Below are positions 36,401 to 47,296 of a stretch of 64,000 nt of DNA, piece by piece. The notes beneath the pieces were generated by a model. That model did not search any database. It worked only from the letters and a program-made list of their open reading frames with translations, and was not told the origin of the DNA. The stretch comes from Isoetes taiwanensis (taxonomy: Eukaryota; Streptophyta; Lycopodiopsida; Isoetales; Isoetaceae), in contig JAJEKV010000098.1 of NCBI GenBank assembly GCA_021234155.1, forward strand, positions 3,521,090-3,585,089, given 5' to 3'. The position numbers were made by a program, and so were the translations under genes. Numbering within the stretch: the stretch's first letter is position 1; each line of letters begins with the position of its first letter.

Positions 36401-38344
36401 TTTATCTATTTATTACATCTAAGCCTAAGATCAATTTATTGTACACCATAAATGTCCGTTAAAATTTATGGTATTTCTCTCTATTACCATTGATATGTAT
36501 CTATCCATTTAAAATTTGCACATCTAACCCATCAAAATTTACAAAGATCAACCGAATAGTAATGGTAGAGAAGAGGCTTGGAGTCGACTTATCCTCAAAT
36601 TTATGGCGTTAACATGGGAATGTAGAGAAGATGCGAGTCACATTTGTCCATGCCACGAAATAATACCTTCATGATCAACAACAAAGAAAAAATCTGCAAG
36701 ATCTACAAGCATCTAATTAGCTCCATAGAAAGCATAAACCAAAACAAGGTTGGGTACCTAATGAGGCGCTAGCATATGATGTATACATCGTTAAATGAAT
36801 TGCATCTCGCATGGTGCATCGTGAGAGAAGCGCCGAGATGGAGGAAAATAACCCTCCCGCCCGCATTGAGACAGACGCTGGGCTCCTGGGAAGCATGAGA
36901 GCAAAGGTTTGCCAAGCAGCGTCACCGTATTTCATTGAGGATGAATGTCATGCCCTCCGTGTCCGCCTGTAGCAGATGATCGATTGCTGGGCAAGTTCTG
37001 ACCAACCGCTGCATGAGCTGATGAATACCGGCACAAGGGGTTTGTTGGGTCATACCTTTAGGAGGTTATGGATGCATCTGACTCTGGTGTCTTCCCATCG
37101 CATTGAACCGCCTCTACACAATTGTACAAGATGCCAACAGACTTATTAATGCTAGTTAGTTTTTCCTCTAAAAACCCTTTGGGCGGGTTTTAATCCCGGA
37201 CAGCATCGCTTAAGTCGCTTCCTTGTTTGGGTCCCATAGGCTACTTCATTCGTGGACGCTAAAAATCTAATTTATTCCTATCCTAAATGGCATTAACATG
37301 GGGACCATTTGAATTTCAAGTAGGGATTTAGAGGGGAATTCAAAAATTTGAATTCAAATTTAAATTGACGAGGGGATTTGGGGAATTATAATTCAAATAC
37401 AACTTTAAAATGTATGCAGATTTGGGGGAACTTATAATTTGAACAACTTCTTTAAAGGTGACTTATGATTGGGAACTCAATATATTCCTCCATACCCCCT
37501 AGTACTTCAAAATATTCTACCATTTCTATTCCAACATTTGCTCCCTCCACCGTCATATCCTTTGCTGCCATGGAATATTGTCCTCCACCACCTCCTCGTC
37601 CAAAGGCTCCCTACATACTCTCCACCACAAGCCGCCATACTCAAAGACCACATGTATTTCCCATCCTAGAGACAGGCCAGCTCTCCCACCAACCTTTGTG
37701 CTCTTCTCTCCTCCATCGCCATATCCTTTTGTTGCCATACTCATCATCTATCAGCTTCCCACCCAACACCCTCCGCCTCCACATCTCCCTCTTTCTATTC
37801 CTTTCTTCTCATGTGTTCTTAGAGTCACACATCTAGATTTCTCTTATAATGTGCTCCTCTAGGTCAATTCTCCTTATTAGTAAAGCTGGATTATGTTGTG
37901 ATATTTGAGCTTCATCATTGTACTAAGTGTCATTTGATGATGCAAGAGTGTGTCATACAATTGAGGGCATTCTATATGTTTAGTTTTTACGAATAGAGTA
38001 AGATAACCTTGGATTTTGCAAACATCAGAAGAAATGTTATGTACTTCGATTACTATTTTGATTTTTATATTGTTATAATATGTATATAGTTGCTTTGTGA
38101 ACACGGGATTTGCTTTTTTTAAGGGTAGTTTCCATGTTTCATAGAATGGTCTTTTATGAGTTGTACATTGAATTTTGTGCATTGTACTTGTTTTGATGTG
38201 TTACAATGGATTAAGTCTAGTATCTATGCAAATGTATTAACATCACTCGTTGAATAGGTCATTCAAGCCATTTTTGGGTGGTGTGCCTGATTAAGTTGGC
38301 ATTTTGTCCCCGTCTACGCTATTTAATCGTGAATGGTACCATAT
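36401..38344. other. Sequence between the two palindrome clusters
   Basis: There is no recognised gene. The proline- and serine-rich frames at 37465-37862 reflect C-rich low-complexity sequence. Exon-like, GC-richer sequence lies at about 36760-37060. The second copy of the dispersed GGGTCCCAT / GTGGACGCTAAAAA piece is at 37229-37265. If the clusters are transposon ends, this is the interior of a ~2.5-kb non-autonomous element. Confidence 0.35.
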
Positions 38345-38620
38345 GCTGGTTTTACTGTAAAGAAAACGAAGGTGGCTATTATGGCTCCATTTGCATGAAA
38401 TGATTTCATCACCATTTGTTAAATGGCCATCGCTATTTAATTAATAGCAACCGCCCCATTGTTCATTTGAAATTAAATGGCTTTCACCGCCATTTAACAG
38501 AGGGAGACAAGCAGGCCATTAATGCCCCATTGATCAATGGTGAAATGGCTGCACATCGCGCTTCATTTGTTAAATGGGCTTCACCGCGCTTATTTAACTA
38601 ATAGAGCAACCTGCCTATTT
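38345..38620 (+). repeat. Right cluster of CCATTT/AAATGG palindromes
   Basis: It contains ACCATTTGTTAAATGG, GCTATTTAATTAATAGC, CATTTGAAATTAAATGGC, the perfect 14-base palindrome CCATTGATCAATGG, and CTTCATTTGTTAAATGGG, about 30-50 bases apart. Composition and motifs match the cluster at 36125-36400. Confidence 0.55.
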
Positions 38621-38638
38621 GAGAAGGTGAGGGAGAGA

Positions 38639-38662
38639 GCTAGATGGTTATAAATATCTAGC
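38639..38662. promoter_or_regulatory. Inverted repeat enclosing a TATA-like box
   Basis: GCTAGAT and ATCTAGC (7 bp, perfect) enclose TATAAATA (38650-38657). It could be a promoter of a transposon, but nothing downstream is recognised. Confidence 0.25.
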
Positions 38663-41600
38663 TAAAACGGCACCATATTATTAAACAGCAGGCAACATTC
38701 TTGAGCCTATATTCTAGTTGAACCTATATTCCGAGGAGCTATTTTTCACATCGGACCTTTGCCTTTGTACCCTTGGACACACTCCATTGCTCTTGACCAG
38801 CTCCAAAGACCATGATCAAGGATCTACAAAGCAAGCAAAATACTTTAGAAGCAAAAGATTTCTTGGCTAATAAGAGCTTACAGCAGACCATAGATTATAT
38901 TCCACATCAACTCTGGATTTAGACCACAAGAACACATCAACATAGCCTCCGGTTTCTATTTAGATTTAGGTAAGATGATTTCAAAGAGTTTACAAATAAC
39001 TTGAGCATAAAAAACCTTCAAGAACAAAATTCTTTGGAGCCACTGTGCAACACAAGCAGATTCAACATTTGCAAGCAAGGAAGAATTTCTCGAGAACGCA
39101 TTCAAGGTCGATGTATTACGTATACTGTATGCTTTGATGCATCAAACACCGTAGCGCTTTTATTTTAATGCCTCAAATAACAAGATCTCCATAGTTATTA
39201 AGAAAATGCCAAGATAAATATGTATTGAATCCCGCATTCATAGTGCTCAGCAAGATGCATTTGCAAACTCCAAACTACATTTACTTACCAAAGTCCAAGA
39301 CATGTTTAAATAGAACGACCGCGAAAAAGATTCAATCACATAATGCCATCTAGGGTCACTTAAGAGTTGAGCCTTTAGAACAAGCTGTGCTAGGACATTT
39401 TTCAGGATAATTCGATTTCAAAGACATTTCTCAAAGAAAGAGGGAAGTTAGAATGATCCGCATACCATCATTCTAAACTTTTCTCGTCTCGATATTACAT
39501 GAGAATACCATGGTTTCTTGGTGACTTGGACTGCTAAAGAAGTTGCAAAGCTCTGATCATCCAAAATTCTAAGGCATCCATTAACTTGGATTTCCTTATG
39601 TATCTCCAAAGTTTACAACTCCATTCCAGCTGTGAGAATCAAGGCCAAGAGCTTGGATTTCTATCATCTGGATTTCTTGGAGCTTGATTTTTCAGATCTA
39701 GTGTGTGTATGGACACCACCGTAATTAAAGGTCTTTTCCACTCCCAAGTGGATGTGAAGTTGGCTGTATGGGTTGCCTATACCATCCCCAAACTCGCATA
39801 CTTGCAAGATGGAATAATAGTAAATATATTGTTGTATGGCTCAAAGTATCCAAAATATTGGAGTGTAAGAACCAGAGAGCCACATGAGCCCTTATCAACG
39901 TGGTATTAAAGAGTGGCTAAAGTCCCGCTAAGATGATGATGATTTTAGTCAAATTTCTTGTGGCTAAACTAATAAAGGTATTTCTTTATCAAAATAATAA
40001 TTTAGCCATTCCAAATGGGGGGAGGGAGGGGGAGCTTGATGCCTAGGGTTTAGCCACATTGGAAAGATGGCGCGGCCGAATTGCCTCTCGCCTGATTAGG
40101 GCGCATTCTATTACAGCCCACAGCCATGCCAAATCTATTCAGGAACCTATTTCATTTAGGTATTGCCATTAGCTACCTCAATCATGCTTTGATGGATATT
40201 GAAGTTGAATCTATAAGTTGTTTAGATTAAACATTATGATGAATGTTATGCGGTGAGCATTAGTAGTGACTTAAAGGGCTCCATGCACCAAGTCAGGCAA
40301 TTGGATTCATTTAACCTACCTAAATACATGTGTTCCTTTAAATGATATTGTTTGTACCTTATTATATTTTGAACATCTGTGTTATCATTTTGTTATAGAA
40401 GCATATTGAATAAATTGTCATTGATGTACTAATAAGTGTCTAGAATTTGAAGTTAAATAGTTGCACTTTAGCTACCAACCCAAAAAAAATTCACAACACA
40501 AGAATTTATCATAAAGTTTACATTTTTAGCCAAGTGGGAGAAGATGTAATGCAGGGTTTTACTTTACCAAATTAGAATAATCTATGAACCTTCATTATTG
40601 AATAGAAAAGACGAGCTCCTTAAATTTACCTGTTTTCGCTACTGGCACGATTGAGAAACATTCAAATTATGAGAAGTAAATATACAATGCATAGCTATCA
40701 ATAAAAAGGTTATACTGAGGTCTCACGATGAAATGTGTGTTACAAACCAATGATGCCATCTTAAAGTATCTAAAGACTTTAGGTTGCAAGAGTAAATGTT
40801 GTAAGAAGTTTTCTAAGAAGTGAAACAATCATGAAAAAGGACTTCTACTCCATGTAATCCTCTAATCGTGTTATATATGTGTACCTACATATTCGGTACA
40901 ACCTCGCGAAGAATATCGACCTGGGATTTTGAAGCTATCTTCTCCATGTTTGTGAAAGAAAATTGTGAATCTATGCCACATCAAAGCAGGAGGAACGAGG
41001 TTCGTATTCATGAGAATATCAGAAAATTGCTTGATATGTTCACAAGACCCTTTGTTCGAGGATGAGGGTCAATGCGAGGATTGTTGCGTTGATTGAAGGT
41101 TTCCTACTCAAGGCTTCATAAGACACGGGCGTAGTTTAGGGATGTCATAATTGCAAGGAAAATAGCATCCACGAAATGTGACATATGTGACGTCATTCGC
41201 ATCAGGCTTTTAAAGACAAAAGATGAGGTAGAAAGGAGCCTACTACATGAGCAAAGAAGGGCACACAGATTCTTAGCACTAGTGGTCATGGAGGTTGTAC
41301 TCGTATAGGTATCTATAGGCTGTCGTATATATCATTCACGAAAAAAATAGACTAGGCTAAGACAATGATTCTGAAGTTGCAGCAATCGTGAAGTCTCTTT
41401 GGAGGCTCGACAAGTTGAAAACATCCCTAACAGGTGCTATATGGTCATGGTAGGGGTGCATATGGGAACCTTTCTTTTAATCTTTGGCCAAATGACTCAA
41501 ATTTTCATGTTGAATCCTTAAATAGCATCTTGAAAAGGTTGGAAATGGTGCATGAGCATGGTCTGCGAGCCATGTATCAACTCCAGTCCTTCCACATTAT

Positions 41601-44596
41601 CATGGGCAATGCTTTAGAGGCACCACAACACTCATTTTGAAGTTGTGATTGACCAACTCGCTCGCCGGATATATCGGCACTAGGCGAACCATCATTTAAG
41701 GCCCTTCCCTCGAACCCTCTTCTTTGCAACTAGACAATGCATCGGCGAGCAAGAATAGATATGTATTCTCATATTTGCCATATCTTATGTATCTAGGTGC
41801 CTTTGAAGACATAGAGTTGGGCTTCATGATGCCCAAGATCATGGCGCGAGGATAGTGATGGATTGTTTGGCAATTTGTCATAGATCGAGGAATGTTGAGG
41901 TAAGCGCTCAATCCCGTGAGGTACCTAAAATATTGCCTCCAAAGAGTCACAAAGGACTTGAAAAGAAGTTTATGAGGAGTATAACTTCCCCCTCAAGGAT
42001 TTGGAATGCGATGAGGCCTTATAATTTGAGAATAATTGCAAGGAAAGGAGAGAAATAGGGTTAACGAAACAGGTTACAAGCGTTGAAGGGCGTTACAAGA
42101 ACTTCCACCACAAACTGAGGTGGTTACCAACTAATTATCTGAATTATCCGGTAGTGGAACCACATCGCGAGCATCACTCCCCTATGTTGATGCGTGGAAA
42201 GATAGACCCTCTGAGAAGTGCATGTTTGTTCTAACACACTTCGGACGATGTCTTGTGCCATACTTGGGTGAGGTATACTCCTAGGGAGCCTTAGATGGAT
42301 AATAAGAAGGAGAATTTGAGACCATTCAAGTGACTTGGTAAAAGTCAATCCACTTGAAAAGCCAAGTATACTCTTCTAATTATATTAACTATTGGAAGGA
42401 GGAGTGGGACCTAGAGCAACAACTAGTGGCCCAATTTTGACATAGAGCTTATCGACTTTCCTTGGGCTCCCTCAACTAAAAAAGAATCTTCCCTAATACC
42501 ACGATTCCAATGCTTGTAGTTGAAACATACCGGGTACTAGTTGGGATGGCAACTTATTGGATAGAATGGTCGATAAATTGGGTTTTTGTCACCATTAATT
42601 GCATAAATTAAAAAGATCCACAAATTCAAATTTTTGTCCATAAATAATGAAACAATATTGTTTTTTATGTGCTTTGCACATAGAATTCAAATCCATAGAT
42701 CTATTATATTTGATTGCAGGTTAGGTGGAGATCTTCTGCACTTCCAAGCCAAAGTACCGGACTGTAGAGGCCTACAGAAATGCATAATGCTAAATGTGGG
42801 CATTTTCCGACTACTGAAGTCTGGCCGAAGCGGTATGCCGAATGAAATTTGGAATTTTGATTTGTCAACCGATGAAACCACGAGCCCGCCGATGAGGTTA
42901 GATTGAGAATAGTAACAGGATATTAAACAAGAACAGCAAAAGCTCTAGAAAAAAGGTAATGGCTTTTTAGGGATCAGACTCAAGAGTGAATGAGCAGAAC
43001 AGTCTTTCTTGACCCTTTATCACTCTTCTGATCATAACTCTCTTATTCGAACGAGTTATGGGAAGTGCCACCACAATTTAGAAACTAGACTTTGAGATAG
43101 TTCCAGTGAACTAAATATTGTCTCAATCGGAGCTCTGATCGCGGAGATATCGCCAATTGAATTTCAGGTTCTATTTATAGAAGTCTCTACGACTTTAGCC
43201 TTCTTTGGCCTGCCTTTCGCCTTTGTCTTTGCATTTCATTCCCAACCATGATATATACTCACCCTATACGATTTTGCTAGTTTTGCTATTGCAGCTTCTG
43301 TCTTCAGCTTTATGTCATTCAAATTTACGCTTAGAGGTAAATAACAAGGATAGTAAAAGGCACAAAATATTACTTCTTGTTCACAATTCATTCACCACTT
43401 TCATGATTCATACAAGATATGTTTAGAATGCGATGCTTGGACAATGGCAACCCCTTGCTTTTTAAGACCCTTGCTTTTTGAAGACCACAAAAGAAAGTTG
43501 CTATTCAAGTGAACCTGTCTAATGCTAAATCAGACTTGTATTCTTATTAGCCTCAAAGGTTGCCAATCCCTAAATTATAGAGCCCCCTCGCCATAGTCAT
43601 TTTATGTATCCTTGTATATAGAAGGCATGAATCGTCTACAAAGATGAATCATAAAAGCATAAGATCTCACTCACCAAACTCTACATTGAATTATACCAAC
43701 CCACTTATATCCAACTCAAATTTATTCTACAAACTAACATTTATAAGAAGTAAGATCCTGACACCTTTGATAGAATTTGATGGCTCAAGGATGAGATCTA
43801 AGGGAATGATATATCTAACTTCAAATGTGGAGTCAATAATGGTAAACTTCCACTTGAAAACATGAATAGGCTCCAAGATGAATTGCAAAAGCATGAGATC
43901 GATCTCACTTGCAATTGTACAATTCCAACTTCGATCAACCCACTTAGTCTTCTTTCCCTTCCACATCAAAAGCCCAACTCGAGAGGCTTTTTGCCAAGTG
44001 CCGATAATCTTGCGGCTTCTTCCATCAAAAGTCAGCCTCCCATGGTAAGTCCTGGTTTATCCTTGATCCCGGTGAGGGAAAATAAATCACTTTCCCTAAA
44101 CAAACAAGACCGAAAATTGGAATGTGTTGAACCAGCCCATGAAATCTTGTCCATTGATTCTTTGCATCGATTGTATAATTTCGCGGCTCATCATCCCGAA
44201 CGCGTTGACAACAAGCCCGGGTACCTAGGCGGGTTGCAAAGGCTGGGATCCTTGCAAAGCTTATAGAAGGACTCAATATGTGATGCTTGGGGCCGAATTT
44301 TTATAAATATTGAAAACTTTGGTCTTGTCATGGGCGATTAGGGGCGGAATCTCCGAGGCGATTGGCATCCCTCTTGCGATTGTACAAATAAAATCAAGCT
44401 CTCGGTCAGAATATGAATCAAAGCAGATTTCACAAGATAAATTACGTCTTGCGCCTCTACCAGAACTTAGCATGCAAGTACCCTTTCTAGCGATGTAACA
44501 TGAAGGGCATGATACGCGTTGTAATTCCGCCATGTTTCTTGCATGTATCCCTAATTCTTGGGCAACTTACCTCCCTTAAACTGCCCTATCTTTTGC
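38663..44596. other. Intergenic sequence, no recognised gene
   Basis: Open frames at 39703-39909, 41434-41640, 42634-42906 and 43862-44266 were read and not recognised. The stretch 40.9-42.4 kb has faint coding character on the plus strand but many stops, perhaps an old DNA transposon or gene relic. 42.9-43.2 kb resembles LTR or leader sequence in style, without a second copy to prove it. Confidence 0.4.
44565..44574 (-). other. Consensus splice donor just after the ANTH stop
   Basis: On the minus strand GGAG|GTAAGT lies about 27 bases past the stop codon. It would suit a 3'-UTR intron, or a coding intron if the stop results from a sequence error. No confident acceptor or second exon was found. 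Confidence 0.3.
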
Positions 44597-45172
44597 TCAG
44601 ATTGCCTCAAATCTATCAATCTGATCATGAAGTGTCTCAAACCTCTCATAGAGGTCATATTCAAGGAATCTGAATCTGCCATAGACTCTATCTGCAGTGC
44701 CTGCTGAAGAATATTGAAAAGAATCTAGGCGCTCATCAATGTACAAGGCATAAGAAATGAGAAAATCAGTTAAATCTTGAGAATTAGAGCAAATATTATC
44801 TCTAAAGTTGGACATGCATAATAATAAACGGTGACTGAGGAGCAAAAATTCATCTTCAAAGCTAGAAACTGCTACCTGGAGCAAATTATGTACTAATATG
44901 AGGACCTTGAGGGCCACATTATAGTTTCGGGTGTGCGAGATGCGGTCGACGAGAGCTCGGGCGCATGCAGCAGAAGAAGATCGAGATACAGAGATCGAGC
45001 AGCATATTTGATCTACATGTTTCTGATCCAACACAGCTTCTTGGTGGCTGGTTGCTTTTAAGACTAACACTGCAACCGCTGCAGCACTTGAATTGGAAAG
45101 CTTGGCCAAGCATATCCTAGCCTTGTCTTTCATTGCCCCCATTGTCCTCTCCATTAAGTTACGACAGTGCAT
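44597..45172 (-). CDS. ANTH-domain clathrin assembly protein, C-terminally truncated
   Basis: The 191-codon frame matches the N-terminal part of the ANTH domain of plant AP180/CALM-type clathrin assembly proteins, which bind phosphoinositides and recruit clathrin at the plasma membrane. Visible blocks: GAMKDKARICLAKL (residues 12-25); KATSHQEAVLDQKH (39-52), equivalent to the lipid-binding K(x)9K-x-K/R-H motif with the second Lys replaced by Asp49; ALVDRISHTRNYNVALKVLI (about 87-107) and the helix after it; SHRLLL and MSNFRD; then DFLISYALYIDERLD. Start could be residue 1, 7 or 11. Family members have an ANTH domain of about 270-300 residues plus a clathrin-binding tail. This frame stops at LHDQIDRFEAI, where the next ANTH helix should follow, and I found no continuation downstream in any minus-strand frame. 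It is either a truncated gene copy or one with an unseen intron or frameshift. The long clean frame contrasts with the broken surroundings. Confidence 0.75.
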   Translation of the reverse strand: MHCRNLMERTMGAMKDKARICLAKLSNSSAAAVAVLVLKATSHQEAVLDQKHVDQICCSISVSRSSSAACARALVDRISHTRNYNVALKVLILVHNLLQVAVSSFEDEFLLLSHRLLLCMSNFRDNICSNSQDLTDFLISYALYIDERLDSFQYSSAGTADRVYGRFRFLEYDLYERFETLHDQIDRFEAI

Positions 45173-46016
45173 GCATATCCTCCCTCTTCTTTATTGCTTG
45201 TGTAGTTCAACTGCAGCTTCTGCATGCGTAACAAGCTGGCCACGTTCTTTCCCCTTCTTTTCTATAAAGTAGCCCCCCTCCACATTTTTTGTGCTTACAA
45301 AATAGGCATATGGGAATTATAAATGGCTCATATCCTTCCATCTCTAGATGCACTCGCACGAAATTTGCCTAAGAGATTCTCTCTCATGGCCTTTTAAATT
45401 GATTGTAAAAAGTTACAGTATTCATGGCAGAACATGAGTTTAGAGATGGTGGAGAATGAGATAATCAGATTGGATGAGAAAATCGTGGGTCTCTTGTTTC
45501 AAAATTGAAACAAGACAGATATGTTTTGCAGAGCTTAATTCCAATAGTCTAAACGCCATAGCTTTTTATATAAATAGATTAGGGTTCTTGAGCTGTACTA
45601 TCGCTTTGTCTTCAGGTTGTGGCGAGCTCAGATGTAAATGCAAGCGAGAAGACAATGCAGGAAAGTGTAATATTTCTAAATTTCTTGCAATGCAAAAAAA
45701 GATGAGCTTGCCTCCTAGAACATACTAGAACATATGGCCACAGACTTGTCTTCTTTGATATTCTAAGCGTGCTTCATCCTTATGCATGCTTCAGAGTGTC
45801 ATATCCTGATTTCTTAAGTGGTCACACACAATGCTGTAGTGTATCTTCCAATCTTTGTTCCTATGTTTGTCAGTCAATAATTATTCATTTGTACCTAGTG
45901 ACAATAACACTTACCTCTGCAAATTCACTTCTTGAGTTTTCCAAGTTGTGCAGGAATCAGGTAAGAATTCCTTGATTGTTTTGTGAAGCAGTCATGATGA
46001 TGAATAGAACTTGCAG
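45173..46016. other. Upstream region of the ANTH frame
   Basis: There is no recognised complete gene. A short coding-like piece VVASSDVNASEKTMQ sits at 45616-45660 after a CTTCAG acceptor-like site, and EFSKLCRNQ lies at 45934-45960 before a GTAAGA donor. These could be exons of a plus-strand gene leading into the piece at 46017, but the intron implied before 46017 is only 56 bases, short for a plant. Confidence 0.3.
45258..45272 (-). promoter_or_regulatory. Weak TATA-like box upstream of the ANTH frame
   Basis: Read on the minus strand, ACTTTATAGAAAAG lies about 90 bases upstream of the first ATG. It is only an approximate TATA box. Confidence 0.25.
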
Positions 46017-46169
46017 GTCAGGCAGAAACTGTCAAAGTCAGAAGTTGAATTAGCAGCTTTGAAAAGGTATAGGACTGCATTAGAGGAACAAAAAAAGTTG
46101 TCAAAGAAGGAAAAAGAAGATTCAGCGAGTTTTACCCGTGTTTATACTTTATTGTCTACTTTATTGTAA
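46017..46169 (+). CDS. Candidate last exon, Lys/Glu-rich helical tail
   Basis: After TTGCAG| an open frame reads VRQKLSKSEVELAALKRY, then TALEEQKKLSKKEKED, and ends at TAA after 50 codons. The charged, Leu-spaced pattern would suit a coiled-coil helix. A preceding piece at 45934-45960 (EFSKLCRNQ) ends at CAG|GTAAGA in a compatible phase, but the intron would be only 56 bases. No promoter or first exon is seen and the family is unknown to me. It may be a genuine 3' end of a small gene divergent from the ANTH frame, or a chance open stretch. Confidence 0.25.
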   Translation, partial: VRQKLSKSEVELAALKRYRTALEEQKKLSKKEKEDSASFTRVYTLLSTLL

Positions 46170-46717
46170 GTTTGTCTTCTATGGAGATTAAGTAGCAGAT
46201 TTATCCAGCAGTTGGAGGCAGCTGATTGATACGGTTGATGCTATTTTGTATTTCTAACGAAAATCTCTACTGGGCATTTAGAAATGTAGAGCTTATGACC
46301 CTAGAAAGTTGTGCACATGAAAGCCAGTTGTGGCCTTGAATATATAGGGAAGTATTGTACTAAAATAGTTGTAAAATAGTTGCTCTGTCTGTCATTTAGG
46401 AAGGGGTTCATAATGATGGGTGTTTTGTAGCAGCACATATGAAACGTCATAAAGAGAAATGCTAGTTACTTGTAATTTCTTTGGCTACAACAACTTCCAG
46501 CCGTGCTTTTTAAGTTAACTTCTTTGCTCAACCATTGATTTAAATGTTGGCCTTTCTGCATGATTCCAGACCTCCTTATCCATTATATTTGTCTGCACAG
46601 TGAGACAATCAACATCGAGCAACATATTTGCAGGCATTCTTAGAAAGAGATAAATAATCAGCTAATATTTTATCTGAGTAAATCGTAGATGCAGTTAATT
46701 GATTAATGCCTTACCAT

Positions 46718-46807
46718 CTTCTAGCTACTAACAGCTGTGATTGCAACAAGTATCATACATCTCTTCTAGCTACTAACAGCTGTGATTGCAACAAGTATCA
46801 TACATCT
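46718..46807 (+). repeat. Perfect 45-bp tandem duplication
   Basis: Two adjacent identical 45-base units start CTTCTAGCTACTAACAGCTG. Because 45 is a multiple of three, an open frame across it (46706-46912) repeats a 15-residue block. That frame shows no other sign of being a gene. The absence of any difference points to a very recent event or an assembly error. Confidence 0.97.
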
Positions 46808-47190
46808 GCTATAGTTGTGCCAGAAGTGCGGAGCTCAAATAAAACCCTGAGAAGGTTAGAGGTTTCTTTTATCTTACATGCAGGTCTCTTTGCATGTAGA
46901 CAAAACAAGTGAAGGCTAACATATGCAGTTTTCAGATTATGTCGGGGGTGGAAATGAGGTATGCATTTTCTTTTCTCCGATCTCCTAACTTGCATGCATT
47001 GGGTAGATGGCAGTTGATTTTGAGCGTTTACAGATGGAGGATAATTTTGTCATCTTAAGATATTGAGAAACACATGCACAAATGTGAGTACAAGAATGTG
47101 TGATATAGCTCTTTGGGTTTGACCACGTACGATGAGAAACCGGCTAGATGCATCTATCGGCAGAAATGAGGGCTTCAATCAGATTGCACA

Positions 47191-47296
47191 ATAGGCACCC
47201 TGTGTGAATAATCTTAGGCACCACAGTGGTTATTCTCAACTCAGCAATAGGCACCCCATGTGAATAATCTTAGGCACCCTGTGTGAATAGTCCTAG
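47191..47296 (+). repeat. TAGGCACC minisatellite, four units
   Basis: TAGGCACC recurs at 47192, 47216, 47249 and 47271. Three of the four units continue as GTGTGAATAATCT or a near copy; the second is diverged. Confidence 0.75.

Noticed and set aside
37465-37862. Proline-rich open frames
   Set aside because: They come from C-rich low-complexity sequence open in two overlapping frames, a typical artefact.
41434-41640. ESLNSILK text resembling a Mutator-like transposase segment
   Set aside because: Only a few residues match and no DDE-type motifs or SWIM zinc finger could be found nearby.
44273-44533. Minus-strand frame with CPSC and CEICFD, like a RING or zinc-ribbon start
   Set aside because: Cysteine spacing is not completed, since no further Cys/His pairs follow at the expected positions, and the frame does not continue the ANTH protein.
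47191-47296. CRISPR-like array of TAGGCACC units
   Set aside because: Units are adjacent and diverged, with no unique spacers, and the genome is a plant.
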